DNA of 13,090 nt, taken from assembly GCA_002841605.1 (NCBI GenBank), contig PHAF01000042.1, positions 1 to 13,090 on the forward strand, given 5' to 3'. Position numbers and translations under genes: made by a program. How positions within the stretch are numbered: the first letter of the stretch is position 1; every line of letters starts with the position of its first letter. The notes beneath the pieces are model-generated. The model was given only the letters and a program-made list of their open reading frames with translations. It did no database searches and was not told the DNA's origin. This DNA is from Firmicutes bacterium HGW-Firmicutes-10 (GTDB taxonomy: Bacteria > Bacillota_I > Bacilli_A > Erysipelotrichales > Erysipelotrichaceae). Positions 1 to 7,890 of the stretch are shown here, one piece after another.

Positions 1-255
1 GCCTTGGGATACTCGTACTATTATTTTGTTGTGGATATGTGGGGCAATGAAAACGTCCGCTTAATGAAGGTTGATAATGTATATCCGGATAATGCAACGA
101 TTGCATCCAAACAATATCCGATCGTAACCAATTATTATGCGGTTTTCAGAAAGAGTGAAGCTGCGGGAAGTTCCGTTCGAAAAGTCGTCGAATGGATCTT
201 ATCGGATGCAGGACAAAAACTAGCGGAGGATTCCGGTTATGTCAAAGTTCGTTAA
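1..255 (+). CDS. PstS-like periplasmic/lipoprotein substrate-binding protein, C-terminal fragment
   Basis: The frame is open from the first base, so only the last 84 codons of a longer gene are visible; the TTG at position 4 is not a believable start. The residues resemble the C-terminal lobe of PstS-type (PBP superfamily) phosphate-binding proteins: a GYSYYYFV strand, then YPIVTNYYAV, and a final helix WILSDAGQKLAEDSGYV, which matches the typical 'WILS..GQ.L....GYV' ending. Family knowledge: such proteins capture phosphate or another small anion outside the membrane for an ABC importer. The ligand cannot be judged from this fragment, and no permease or ATPase genes are in view. The stop lies inside the next gene (17-bp overlap), and that gene's ribosome binding site GGAGGA (225-230) is inside this one, so the two are probably co-translated. 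Confidence 0.7.
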   Translation, partial: ALGYSYYYFVVDMWGNENVRLMKVDNVYPDNATIASKQYPIVTNYYAVFRKSEAAGSSVRKVVEWILSDAGQKLAEDSGYVKVR

Positions 256-1678
256 ACTTTTAATCATTGCGTTGTTGTTTGCAGGGTGTACAAAACCCGT
301 TGAACCAGATCCTGATCCTGATCCAAAACCGAATCCGGATGAATTGTTTAAAGATCCTCAGGGAACCAAAATTTTATCTCCTGTAGATATTCCTTTTGTC
401 TATGGTAATCCGATTGAAATAGTTTATAAAAATGACCTGCGAATTACAACCCTTGAAATACGCGGACTAAAAAATAAGGTCATTGAGAATAAAGTAAATC
501 AGGAAATCAATCAAAAGACAGATTTACTCACTAGCTATATCAATGCTTCGAAGTTGCCGCCGTATCGCGGGATATATACCAAAATTCCTTCAGATTCAAT
601 CGCACTCGATTACTACATCAATGCCTATGTTGCTTATAATTTTGACAATGTATTATCCGTTTCATTTAGCGGTTGGTATAACTTTAATGTCAACGGTTCG
701 GCAGAATATGTCTCCATCCTTGAAGCATTGAACTTCGATTTGACCACCGGCAATCAACTGACGGTAAGTGATTTGTTGACAAATGACGTCGATACCCAAC
801 ACGTTCTCAGTAATCCACTGAGTGAAATTATCAGAAAAAATTCGGATTTGCCACCGGATCATTGGGGTTATCCCGTTATAAATCTTGTATCCCCTTTTAA
901 AGGAATCAAGGGTAATCAAGTATTCTATATAACCACCAATGGAATCGTGTTTATCTTTGACTACCGAAATCCGGAAGTTGATAACGGTTTTTTCGCGGTT
1001 CCGTTAATGGTGGAATACAACAAAATTAAACCCTATATCGCGATCGCTGATCGATTTAAAACCGATAAGAGCATCTACGAAAGTCCGATACGACATGCGG
1101 AGTTTTTGTACTTGTCACAACCCGGACTTCGTGATGAACAAGGAAACGAAACATATAAAGATGTCGACATTTATACTTATCGTTCGATTCAGAAAGACGT
1201 CCCTGCTTTCTATGTTAATAAGATACCCGATGTATTGGCCATCGTTCATAAGATGATTGATGAATATGAAGGTGATCAAAAGATTGAGTATGCTTATGCA
1301 ACATATTATGCAGAAAAGGTTGGAGAATTTATTAATCTTAGTTGGTACGCATCCGTATATTCCAATGAAATTTTATATCAGGAATGGCGTGCCACATACA
1401 ATAAAGACGGTAAAATGATGAGCCTTCAAGATTTGTTTGTTAGTGATTTTATGTATCGCGACTATTTGTGGAAGGAAATTGAAAAGATTTCTGCGAACTT
1501 ACACAGATATGACAAAGAAGTCATTCTCGATTCAATCCAGTTCACCATAAACAATGCTGGTATTAGTTTTTCAGCTCATCACCCAAAAACTGAAACTGCT
1601 GAAGCATTCAATCAAAGTTTTTATATCGCTTACAATGACATTGACATCGAAAATCTGACGTTATTTAACGATGAATAA
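239..1678 (+). CDS. Lipoprotein with two DUF3298-like repeats
   Basis: This 479-aa protein begins with a short lysine/hydrophobic signal sequence and a lipobox ending LLFAGC, so Cys17 is the likely lipidated residue and the protein should sit on the outer face of the membrane. A Pro/Asp-rich linker (about residues 20-33, DPDPDPKPNPD) tethers the globular part. Residues about 124-265 look like a DUF3298/RsiV-type C-terminal domain: NFDLTTGNQLTVSDLL at 165-180, then a strand VFYITTNGIVFIF, then an ending near VPLMVEYNKIKPY. Residues about 351-475 repeat the same order in diverged form (DGKMMSLQDLF, IQFTINNAGISF, FYIAYNDI), suggesting an internal duplication. DUF3298 occurs in extracytoplasmic proteins, including the anti-sigma factor RsiV, where it binds lysozyme. 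No sigma factor lies nearby here, so a ligand- or stress-sensing role is only a guess. The start is fixed by GGAGGA at 225-230, and the stop overlaps the next gene by 8 bp. Confidence 0.7.
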   Translation: MSKFVKLLIIALLFAGCTKPVEPDPDPDPKPNPDELFKDPQGTKILSPVDIPFVYGNPIEIVYKNDLRITTLEIRGLKNKVIENKVNQEINQKTDLLTSYINASKLPPYRGIYTKIPSDSIALDYYINAYVAYNFDNVLSVSFSGWYNFNVNGSAEYVSILEALNFDLTTGNQLTVSDLLTNDVDTQHVLSNPLSEIIRKNSDLPPDHWGYPVINLVSPFKGIKGNQVFYITTNGIVFIFDYRNPEVDNGFFAVPLMVEYNKIKPYIAIADRFKTDKSIYESPIRHAEFLYLSQPGLRDEQGNETYKDVDIYTYRSIQKDVPAFYVNKIPDVLAIVHKMIDEYEGDQKIEYAYATYYAEKVGEFINLSWYASVYSNEILYQEWRATYNKDGKMMSLQDLFVSDFMYRDYLWKEIEKISANLHRYDKEVILDSIQFTINNAGISFSAHHPKTETAEAFNQSFYIAYNDIDIENLTLFNDE

Positions 1679-2348
1679 ACCGGTTATTGCCATTACGGCA
1701 AGAATGACAGAGTTGAGATACGATGTCAATCAAGACTATGTGGATGCCCTTAAAAATGCCGGCGCACGTTGTGTGCTGCTTTTGCCGCAGTCAAAAGAAG
1801 AGTTGTCTACTCTGTTGTCCTTTGTTGATGGCATTTGTCTGCCGGGCGGTTATGATGTCGATCCCAGTTATTATCATCAGCCCAATCTTCACAGCGAGTT
1901 GATTGAGGCACAAATCGATCGGCTCGATTTGGATGTCATTGAAATCGCACAAGAAAAAAAGATCCCGATCTTCGGAATTTGCCGTGGATTACAAATCATC
2001 AATGTCGCTTTGGGTGGGTCATTGATTCAAGACATTCCAAAGGACATCCTCGATCACAATATTAGCTTTAAGAATAAGACAAAAGATCGCGGTCACTTCG
2101 TTTCGATTGTTAAAGAAAGTAAGTTGCATTCTCTTTTTAAAGAAGAAATCGAAGTTAACTCATATCACCATCAGGCAATCGATCGGCTTGCAGACGGATT
2201 AACGATTTGTGCCGTATCTTCAGATGGTATCATCGAAGCGATTGAAGGCGAGAATATCTTAGCTGTACAATGGCATCCGGAAAGAATGACACAAGATGGT
2301 GTTTTTAATATCCTCGACTTGTGGATATCTACAATCATCCAAAAGTAA
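1671..2348 (+). CDS. Gamma-glutamyl-gamma-aminobutyrate hydrolase family protein (class I GATase-like, peptidase C26)
   Basis: This 225-aa cytoplasmic protein is of normal length for the PuuD/peptidase C26 family, which hydrolyses gamma-glutamyl bonds. The family markers are all present: CLPGGYDVDPSYY near residues 56-68, the nucleophile elbow FGICRG with Cys104, a YHHQAI segment with His166/His167, and VQWHPE with the catalytic His202 and Glu204. The catalytic Cys-His-Glu triad is therefore intact. PuuD itself acts in putrescine degradation, but no other puu gene is visible, so the natural substrate is open; gamma-glutamyl peptides or cell-wall-derived peptides are possible. The gene overlaps the preceding lipoprotein gene by 8 bp and is followed after 17 bp by the GH9 gene, which points to one operon. 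Family assignment is firm, substrate is not. Confidence 0.85.
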   Translation: MNKPVIAITARMTELRYDVNQDYVDALKNAGARCVLLLPQSKEELSTLLSFVDGICLPGGYDVDPSYYHQPNLHSELIEAQIDRLDLDVIEIAQEKKIPIFGICRGLQIINVALGGSLIQDIPKDILDHNISFKNKTKDRGHFVSIVKESKLHSLFKEEIEVNSYHHQAIDRLADGLTICAVSSDGIIEAIEGENILAVQWHPERMTQDGVFNILDLWISTIIQK

Positions 2349-2365
2349 GAAACAGGAGGATTACC

Positions 2366-4696
2366 ATGAGAAAACCGATGGTGATGGATTGGGAACAAAC
2401 CAGTTATTGGCATCATCAGCAGAAGCAGGTTGTTGCTGACAGGCAGCTTGATGATATGAGCCATGCGACCAATTGGCAACTGATGGGACATGTATCGCTG
2501 AGCGGATTAAAACAATTTTCAAGTTGGGAAGAACCCAATGGAACCATGATTTTTACCCAGCGTGACGGAAAACCCGTACTTCGCATGCACTCTTCAACGA
2601 CCACCCAAAAACCCAACCCGGATAAAGGACGCGGGTGGGGTGTTACCACTTGTTATCGACACTTTGATCATCAGGACTGGCGGGAATATAATCGAATCTC
2701 TTTTGATGTCTACCCCGATTTCCCGGGATTCCGCATTGTTTCTTTGTGCATGATACTCTATAACGATGGTGAAATGAAACTGCCAAACGATGAAGTACGC
2801 GAAGGATTGCATTTTGTCATCCTGAAAAATCACCAGTGGAATCATGTCACATGGGAATTCCCCGAGTTAGGCCGTGAAAACGTCGTCGGATTTGCTTTAC
2901 AATACCGTCTGCAAGGCAATGAACCCGGCGCATCCAATCAGATCAGCTTCGATTTTACTGATCTGCGACTTCAACGTGTTGACTGTGATCATGCCCGCGG
3001 TTGGGTACCTCATCATAAGGAAATCACCTTTTCCCATACAGGCTATTCGCTTAAAAGTAACAAAACAGCCATCGCCTCCGGATTGGATGGTGATTCGTTT
3101 CAGTTGATTCGCTTAACGGATGGTGAGACCGTTTTCGAAAATACCATACAAACCTGCAAAACACATACCGGACGATATCAGGTATTGGATTTCTCATCAT
3201 TTGATAAACCCGGCAGATATTTCATCCAGGCAAATGACACAATCACTCAACCCTTTGAAATCGGTCAGGACATCTGGAATAAGACCATTGAGAAAGTCGC
3301 TAATTTCTTTTTTGTGGAGCGATGCGGTTATCCGGTGCCGGGTGTTCACGATGTCTGTCATGCTGACTTTATGGGACGATATAAAGATCAAATTAAAGTA
3401 ATCAATGGCGGTTGGCATGATGCCGGGGATTTAAGTCAGAATGCGGCCAATACAGCCGATGCTGCCGTCGGAATGATGAAACTTGCCATGGTCTTAAAAA
3501 TAAAAAATCCTCGCTTGGCAGAAATTCTTTTGGATGAAGCCCGTTGGGGAATGGATTATGTTCTAAAAACACGATTTACAGATGGCGCGCGAATGGGATT
3601 TGTAGCCCTGGACTTTTGGTCGGATGGTGTTATCGGAAACATTGATGATATCATCAACGATGCCAAAATCGATGCGGAATTCAATTATGTCGGAGCCTGG
3701 TCTCAAGCTATCGCTGCCAAAGCATACCAACATTCAGATCCAGCCTTTTATTATCGCTGTCTCAATGCTGCGATTGAGGATTTTGAGTGGGCTGAAAAAC
3801 AATCTGTGTCCTACGCTTCGAAAAGAACTCCTTTGATAAGTTTGTTTGGTATTGCCGTTCAAGCTGCTTTAGAGCTTTATGAAGTAACCAAAGACGAAAA
3901 ATATCTGGATGTTGCCATCAAACATGCCGATTCTATACTATTAAGCCAACAAACTGATATTCCTGACTGGGATATACCGATTCGAGGATTCTTCTATACG
4001 AATCCATCGAAAAACACGATCTTTCACTTCCCACATTTAAGTCAAGATCAACGGCCCATCTGTGCACTAAATCAGTTATATGCCGTTGCAAGTGATCATC
4101 CAAATTCATCAAAATGGCTTCAAGCCATTGAGTTGTATGCTGAATACATTCATGCCATTTCAAAATTCTCGCAGCCTTACGGAATGATTCCGGCAGGGAT
4201 TTACTCGGCAAGTCCTGATGAGATTATGAGATACAAAGAAGATCCCACCGTTGGTTGCAAACTGGAAGAAGCTCAAGAGCAGATTAAAAACGGCATCCGA
4301 TTATCCGATACTTACTACCTGCGTCACTTTCCAGTCTGGCATACCCTTCGAGGTAACAGCGGTATCATGCTGAGCACAGCACGAGCAATCCTTGAATCAG
4401 CTAAAACGCTAAATGACCAAGAACTGCTGGAAATCGGGCGTAGACAAGTAGAATGGCATGTCGGGCGAAATCCGCACAATCAATCTCTGATTTGGGGAGA
4501 GGGTTATAATTGCAGTCCACAGTATTCTGCGATGAGCGGTGATATCGTAGGCTCATTGCCAGTAGGCGTTCAAACCCAGGGCAATGAAGATATCCCCTAC
4601 TACCCTCACTCGAATTGTTATAACTATAAGGAAGTGTGGGTTCAACCAGCGGGCAGATGGTTGTGGCTGATGGAAATTTTAACCGAGTTTGATTGA
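2366..4696 (+). CDS. Glycoside hydrolase family 9 protein, no signal peptide
   Basis: This 776-aa protein has three regions. Residues about 25-215 form a beta-rich, carbohydrate-binding-module-like domain. Residues about 220-300 are an Ig-like domain of the kind found before GH9 catalytic domains (FSHTGYSLKSNK, then LDFSSFDKPGRYFI). Residues about 300-776 are the (alpha/alpha)6 catalytic domain. GGWHDAGD carries Asp352 and Asp355, the GH9 base and nucleophile-positioning aspartates. Near the end are VGRNPHNQSLIWGEGY and KEVWVQPAGRWLW, where Glu756 is the probable catalytic acid. GH9 inverting enzymes cleave beta-1,4-glucans, and some members release glucose or glucosamine from oligosaccharides. 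The N-terminus (MRKPMVMDWEQ) is not a secretion signal, so the enzyme probably acts in the cytoplasm on imported oligosaccharides. Start ATG 2366 is chosen because AGGAGGA lies at 2354-2360; an in-frame ATG at 2321 is inside the previous gene and lacks such a site. Confidence 0.85.
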   Translation: MRKPMVMDWEQTSYWHHQQKQVVADRQLDDMSHATNWQLMGHVSLSGLKQFSSWEEPNGTMIFTQRDGKPVLRMHSSTTTQKPNPDKGRGWGVTTCYRHFDHQDWREYNRISFDVYPDFPGFRIVSLCMILYNDGEMKLPNDEVREGLHFVILKNHQWNHVTWEFPELGRENVVGFALQYRLQGNEPGASNQISFDFTDLRLQRVDCDHARGWVPHHKEITFSHTGYSLKSNKTAIASGLDGDSFQLIRLTDGETVFENTIQTCKTHTGRYQVLDFSSFDKPGRYFIQANDTITQPFEIGQDIWNKTIEKVANFFFVERCGYPVPGVHDVCHADFMGRYKDQIKVINGGWHDAGDLSQNAANTADAAVGMMKLAMVLKIKNPRLAEILLDEARWGMDYVLKTRFTDGARMGFVALDFWSDGVIGNIDDIINDAKIDAEFNYVGAWSQAIAAKAYQHSDPAFYYRCLNAAIEDFEWAEKQSVSYASKRTPLISLFGIAVQAALELYEVTKDEKYLDVAIKHADSILLSQQTDIPDWDIPIRGFFYTNPSKNTIFHFPHLSQDQRPICALNQLYAVASDHPNSSKWLQAIELYAEYIHAISKFSQPYGMIPAGIYSASPDEIMRYKEDPTVGCKLEEAQEQIKNGIRLSDTYYLRHFPVWHTLRGNSGIMLSTARAILESAKTLNDQELLEIGRRQVEWHVGRNPHNQSLIWGEGYNCSPQYSAMSGDIVGSLPVGVQTQGNEDIPYYPHSNCYNYKEVWVQPAGRWLWLMEILTEFD

Positions 4697-4751
4697 TCGT
4701 TCAGTTTTCTTTATATCACACTTATCTCTCTAAGATTAATTGTTTTGTCTT

Positions 4752-4775
4752 AAAAATGGCGCAAGCCATTTTTTT
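4752..4775 (+). terminator. Rho-independent terminator after the GH9 operon
   Basis: A 9-bp stem, AAAAATGGC paired with GCCATTTTT, closes a GCAA tetraloop and is followed by more T residues. It lies 55 bp after the GH9 stop and before the next promoter, so it should end the four-gene transcript. Confidence 0.8.
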
Positions 4776-4795
4776 AACTGTATCTTAACCTCAAA

Positions 4796-4824
4796 TTGAA
4801 GGTCTGTTTTCGAATCTTTATTAA
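4796..4824 (+). promoter_or_regulatory. Candidate sigma-A-type promoter for the phospholipase C-like/glycosyltransferase operon
   Basis: TTGAAG (4796-4801) and TATTAA (4819-4824) are separated by 17 bp, just downstream of the terminator and 26 bp before the start codon at 4851. Each box matches the consensus partly, so this is a prediction by position and spacing. Confidence 0.45.
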
Positions 4825-4850
4825 AATGAACTCGAAAGATGAGGTATGTC

Positions 4851-5471
4851 ATGCACTTTCTAACCCATGTATCGATAGCTAACATGTTGTACAAGAAATA
4901 CTCTATGACTTTTCCAATAGCCAAGGGTCATTTTATCTATGGCAATATCAAGCCTGACCTCAAATCCAACGGTCTTGTGATCCCTCATACACTTCAGAAC
5001 ACGATTCACAAGTCATGTGAGTTACTAAATGAACTGCGAGATGAACACTTGGACTTACTGACATTCTCCGTGAAACTTGGGGAGATTTGTCATTATCTTT
5101 GTGACTACTTTTGCTACTATCATATCGATGAGTCGGATTATCGTAACTATACTGATCATTTCATTTATGAAATCGAACTTCATGGATATTGGTTATGGAA
5201 GAAGCATAGCGATGATTTGATAGTATTTGGGTCAGGTCTGCCAGCGGACAGTTGGTTACCGATAGTCGTCACAAAAATGCGTAAAGACTACGATCGTAAA
5301 ACACATGGTTTTATCAAAGATATCGGTTATTCCTTGGGATCGATCGATTGGTTATTTGATTATCTCAAACTGCACCTTCAGTATGTCCCAAATATTGATA
5401 ATGGTGTTTACATAGCAAACTTACTAAAGGAGGAAGAACATGAAAATAGCCCTCTTCACGGATACCTATAA
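4851..5471 (+). CDS. Zinc-dependent phospholipase C family protein (probably cytoplasmic)
   Basis: This 206-aa protein has the residue spacing of the bacterial zinc phospholipase C fold (PF00882). Visible candidate ligands are His6 near the N-terminus, Asp36 in GNIKPD, and the series His81, Asp85, His91, His103, Glu107. The H-x3-D-x5-H and H-x3-E spacings are those of the Bacillus cereus enzyme (His118, Asp122, His128; His142, Glu146). Classical members are secreted and hydrolyse phospholipid head groups, but this one has no signal peptide. It is therefore probably an intracellular metal-dependent hydrolase or a lipid-interacting protein rather than a toxin. The start at 4851 is preferred over the in-frame ATG at 4839 because GAGGT (4841-4845) is at the right distance and family members begin close to the first His. 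The 3' end overlaps the glycosyltransferase gene by 32 bp, suggesting coupled function, perhaps in membrane glycolipid metabolism. Confidence 0.7.
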   Translation: MHFLTHVSIANMLYKKYSMTFPIAKGHFIYGNIKPDLKSNGLVIPHTLQNTIHKSCELLNELRDEHLDLLTFSVKLGEICHYLCDYFCYYHIDESDYRNYTDHFIYEIELHGYWLWKKHSDDLIVFGSGLPADSWLPIVVTKMRKDYDRKTHGFIKDIGYSLGSIDWLFDYLKLHLQYVPNIDNGVYIANLLKEEEHENSPLHGYL

Positions 5472-6600
5472 ACCTCAAATCAACGGCGTATCCAACACAG
5501 TTGAACGTTTGATCGAATACTTTAACGGCCACGGAGTAGAATATCAACTTTTCTTGCCAAAATATGGAAAAGAGAAGGATGATGCTCGCGTCCATCATTC
5601 CATGAGTATTCCTTTGTGGTTTTACAAGGACTGCCGTATATCGTTTCCGAATATATTCAGAATTATCAGCATATTGAAAAGTTTTCGTCCTGACATCATT
5701 CATGTCATGAGTGAATATCCGATGGGTTGGGCTGGTATCATTGCCGGTAAACTGTTAGGCATTCCTGTGGTTTCCAGTTATACGACTCATATCGCAGCTT
5801 ATACTCAGTATGTCAAATTATCTTTTTTTAAACCTTTAGTCTTGTCATACATCAAATATTTTCACAGAAGAAGCAAGCGCGTGCTTGCGCCATCGAATGA
5901 TGCCATCCGATATCTCAACCAAAACGGTATTCATCACACACAACTGTTCACTCGTGGCATAGATACGAAGAAGTTCCATCCAAAGCACCGTGATTCGCTT
6001 CTAAGAAAAGAATGGAATGCTGAAGGAAAAATCGTATATCTCTACGTTGGGCGAATCAGTGCCGAGAAAAATCTTTCGACATTGATTACTGCTTACGGAG
6101 CAATAAAACAGTTTTATCCTGATCGCGTCCAGTTGATCATGGTTGGTGATGGCCCTATGTTAGAACACTGTAAAAAGAGTCTGCCTGATGATACGATTTT
6201 TACAGGATTTTTAACTGGAGACCAACTGGCAAAAACCTATGCCAGCGCGGATGTATTCGTATTCCCGTCTTCGAGTGAGACATTGGGGAATGTCGTGTTG
6301 GAAGCCATGGCTTCCGGACTCTGCGTGATTGGGTCCACTGAAGGTGGCGTCGGTGAATTGATAAGAAACTATGATAACGGAATTTCGTTTGACTCGAAGT
6401 ATGCTCATCTTTTAACAGATTTAATGTTAAAAGTCATGGATCGACCGGAATTGAGGGAGTATATGCGTATCGGCGGCAGAAACTTCGCCAAAGATCGAAG
6501 CTGGCTCTCAGTCTTCGATTCGCTTATGTTCGAATATCGGATAGTAGTTAAGGAAAATCAAAAAAACGCAAGAATCGGTTCAGCCATTTGGGTAAAATAA
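5440..6600 (+). CDS. GT4 family glycosyltransferase (MgtA-like / glycolipid-type)
   Basis: This 386-aa GT-B enzyme starts with an N-terminal Rossmann domain (MKIALFTDTYKPQINGVSNT) and ends with a sugar-nucleotide-binding domain. Seen motifs are FTRGIDTKKFHP, YVGRISAEKN near residue 203, GFLTGDQLAKTYASADVFVFPS, and the retaining GT4 signature E-x7-E with Glu280 and Glu288 in SSETLGNVVLEAMASG. The pattern is close to actinobacterial MgtA/PimB-type mannosyltransferases and to the alpha-glucosyltransferases that make glycosyl-diacylglycerols in low-GC bacteria. A membrane-surface role making glycolipid or a lipoteichoic-acid anchor is likely, but donor and acceptor cannot be read from sequence. 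The start is fixed by the strong AAAGGAGGA at 5426-5434. Overlap with the upstream phospholipase C-like gene suggests both act on the same lipid pool. Confidence 0.8.
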   Translation: MKIALFTDTYKPQINGVSNTVERLIEYFNGHGVEYQLFLPKYGKEKDDARVHHSMSIPLWFYKDCRISFPNIFRIISILKSFRPDIIHVMSEYPMGWAGIIAGKLLGIPVVSSYTTHIAAYTQYVKLSFFKPLVLSYIKYFHRRSKRVLAPSNDAIRYLNQNGIHHTQLFTRGIDTKKFHPKHRDSLLRKEWNAEGKIVYLYVGRISAEKNLSTLITAYGAIKQFYPDRVQLIMVGDGPMLEHCKKSLPDDTIFTGFLTGDQLAKTYASADVFVFPSSSETLGNVVLEAMASGLCVIGSTEGGVGELIRNYDNGISFDSKYAHLLTDLMLKVMDRPELREYMRIGGRNFAKDRSWLSVFDSLMFEYRIVVKENQKNARIGSAIWVK

Positions 6601-6622
6601 AATCAGCGATTGCTGATTTTTT
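6599..6622. terminator. Bidirectional terminator between convergent genes
   Basis: AAAATCAGC pairs with GCTGATTTT across a GATT loop, with A-runs on one flank and T-runs on the other, so it can work in both directions. It overlaps the stop codon of the glycosyltransferase gene on the left and of the diguanylate cyclase gene on the right, and so serves both transcripts. Confidence 0.75.
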
Positions 6623-7703
6623 ACTGCGCGAGCACTACGGCATTTCGACCGGCGGACTTAGCTTTATATAAAGCCTCATCTGCTAAAGCCATTAGCTTGT
6701 CAGGATCATTGGCATCATTAGGATAAGATGAAACACCGATGGATACTGTCATTCGTATTGCGTGGGTATCTTTACAAAATATATACTCTTCTATATATTG
6801 TCGGGTACGACGTCCGATGCTAAGAGCTGTCTCTTTCGGACAACGTGGCAGTACGATCGCAAACTCCTCCCCGCCAATACGCGCAACCAGGTCATAGCTG
6901 CGACAAGATTTGATCAAAATCTGGGCAAGCTCACTTAAGACTTCATCTCCTGCTTGATGACCATAGGTATCATTGATCATTTTAAAATGATCCAAATCCA
7001 ACATCAAAAATGATATCGGCATTTGATTCTCCTGACATTGTTCAAACAATTCGTCAAAGCGGTTATCAAATTCCCTTAGGTTTGCAAGTTCGGTCAAGTG
7101 ATCGGTCGTTGCGTCAATTTTTAACTGCCAGTAATTTCGGATGTTGGCAATAGAAAAATGTATATAGCGACATAAGAAGTACGATGTTATCACCGTCGTA
7201 CTCGTAAACATCAGCGAATTAATAATAAACAAATAGAAATTATCAAAAATAAGATAGCTGGCAGTAATAATGGTAAGTGTTACTACAGTATTCATAATCA
7301 TAAATTTCTGACTACGATTAACTTTCAGATGTGACAGAGCTCCTAATAACACCCCACAAATCAAGATCGATGTACTTACAATGATAGCATTGGCATTGGC
7401 ACCGGTCACAGCAATTCGATAGAAAGCAATGATCACGGAGGTGATGATTGAAGATATGAAACCGCCATACATTGCGGAAAGATACATGACAACAAATCGA
7501 AAGTCAAAAATGATCGTTCTTTCTGAATTGATTGGAACGGTAGACATTAAAAGCAAAATGCCGATCAACCCGCCCACAGTCCCTAAAACAAATCGGCGCA
7601 TGATGACTGACTGATATTGGACTTTACTTGAACGTACAAATTCCAGGGTAATGCTAATGACCGCAACCAAGATGCTGAAGTTCTGAAAGAGTGATAACGC
7701 CAC
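6621..7703 (-). CDS. Membrane diguanylate cyclase (5TMR_LYT + GGDEF)
   Basis: This 360-aa protein has about six hydrophobic segments in residues 1-180, with the 5TMR_LYT pattern DFRFVVMYLSAMYGGFISS followed by AFYRIAVTGAN. A GGDEF domain fills residues about 198-358. Catalytic features are DLDHFKMINDTYGH (236-249) and GGEEF (277-281). An allosteric product-binding I-site RxxD (Arg268-Asp271) lies exactly five residues upstream. It should make cyclic di-GMP from GTP and be feedback-inhibited, with the membrane part sensing a ligand or envelope state. No EAL or HD-GYP phosphodiesterase is in the window. The start is GTG at 7703-7701, chosen because AGGAGG (7714-7709) sits five bases before it. 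The gene diverges from the peroxidase operon and shares its 217-bp promoter region. Confidence 0.9.
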   Translation of the reverse strand: MALSLFQNFSILVAVISITLEFVRSSKVQYQSVIMRRFVLGTVGGLIGILLLMSTVPINSERTIIFDFRFVVMYLSAMYGGFISSIITSVIIAFYRIAVTGANANAIIVSTSILICGVLLGALSHLKVNRSQKFMIMNTVVTLTIITASYLIFDNFYLFIINSLMFTSTTVITSYFLCRYIHFSIANIRNYWQLKIDATTDHLTELANLREFDNRFDELFEQCQENQMPISFLMLDLDHFKMINDTYGHQAGDEVLSELAQILIKSCRSYDLVARIGGEEFAIVLPRCPKETALSIGRRTRQYIEEYIFCKDTHAIRMTVSIGVSSYPNDANDPDKLMALADEALYKAKSAGRNAVVLAQ

Positions 7704-7747
7704 AGTGACCTCCTGTATTATATAGGATATTTAAACTTGCCTTTTTT

Positions 7748-7776
7748 AGTATACACGCATCGTATTGATAGTTCAA
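7748..7776 (-). promoter_or_regulatory. Promoter of the diguanylate cyclase gene
   Basis: On the minus strand TTGAAC (7776-7771) and TATACT (7753-7748) are spaced by 17 bp. Transcription would start near 7741 and leave a leader of about 38 bases containing the AGGAGG ribosome binding site. Confidence 0.6.
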
Positions 7777-7793
7777 TCACATTCTTTTGATAA

Positions 7794-7803
7794 ATTGTAC
7801 AAT
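7794..7803. promoter_or_regulatory. Palindrome ATTGTACAAT between the divergent promoters
   Basis: This is a perfect 10-bp palindrome between the divergent promoters, about 18 bp upstream of the cyclase promoter's -35 box and 45 bp upstream of the peroxidase promoter. It contains the half-site word TACAAT that also begins the probable OhrR operator at 7891. It could be an accessory regulator site, but a palindrome of this length and A+T content can arise by chance. Confidence 0.35.
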
Positions 7804-7847
7804 AATGAACATTAGTAACGATAATAAACAGATTTGAGTTTTAATGA

Positions 7848-7876
7848 TTGACAATAACTTCGAATAGATATAGAAT
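7848..7876 (+). promoter_or_regulatory. Promoter of the glutathione peroxidase-OhrR operon
   Basis: A perfect -35 box TTGACA (7848-7853) is followed after 17 bp by TAGAAT (7871-7876), which differs from the -10 consensus at one position. Transcription should begin near 7883, just before the operator-like repeat at 7891. Confidence 0.8.
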
Positions 7877-7890
7877 ATTAATATATTTTA

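Noticed and set aside
2321..2365. In-frame upstream ATG that would extend the GH9 protein by 15 residues.
   Set aside because: It lies inside the preceding hydrolase gene without a good ribosome binding site, while ATG 2366 has AGGAGGA at ideal distance.
7717..7722. Perfect minus-strand TATAAT close to the diguanylate cyclase start.
   Set aside because: Transcription from it would begin inside the AGGAGG ribosome binding site and no -35 box is present; the promoter at 7748-7776 fits better.
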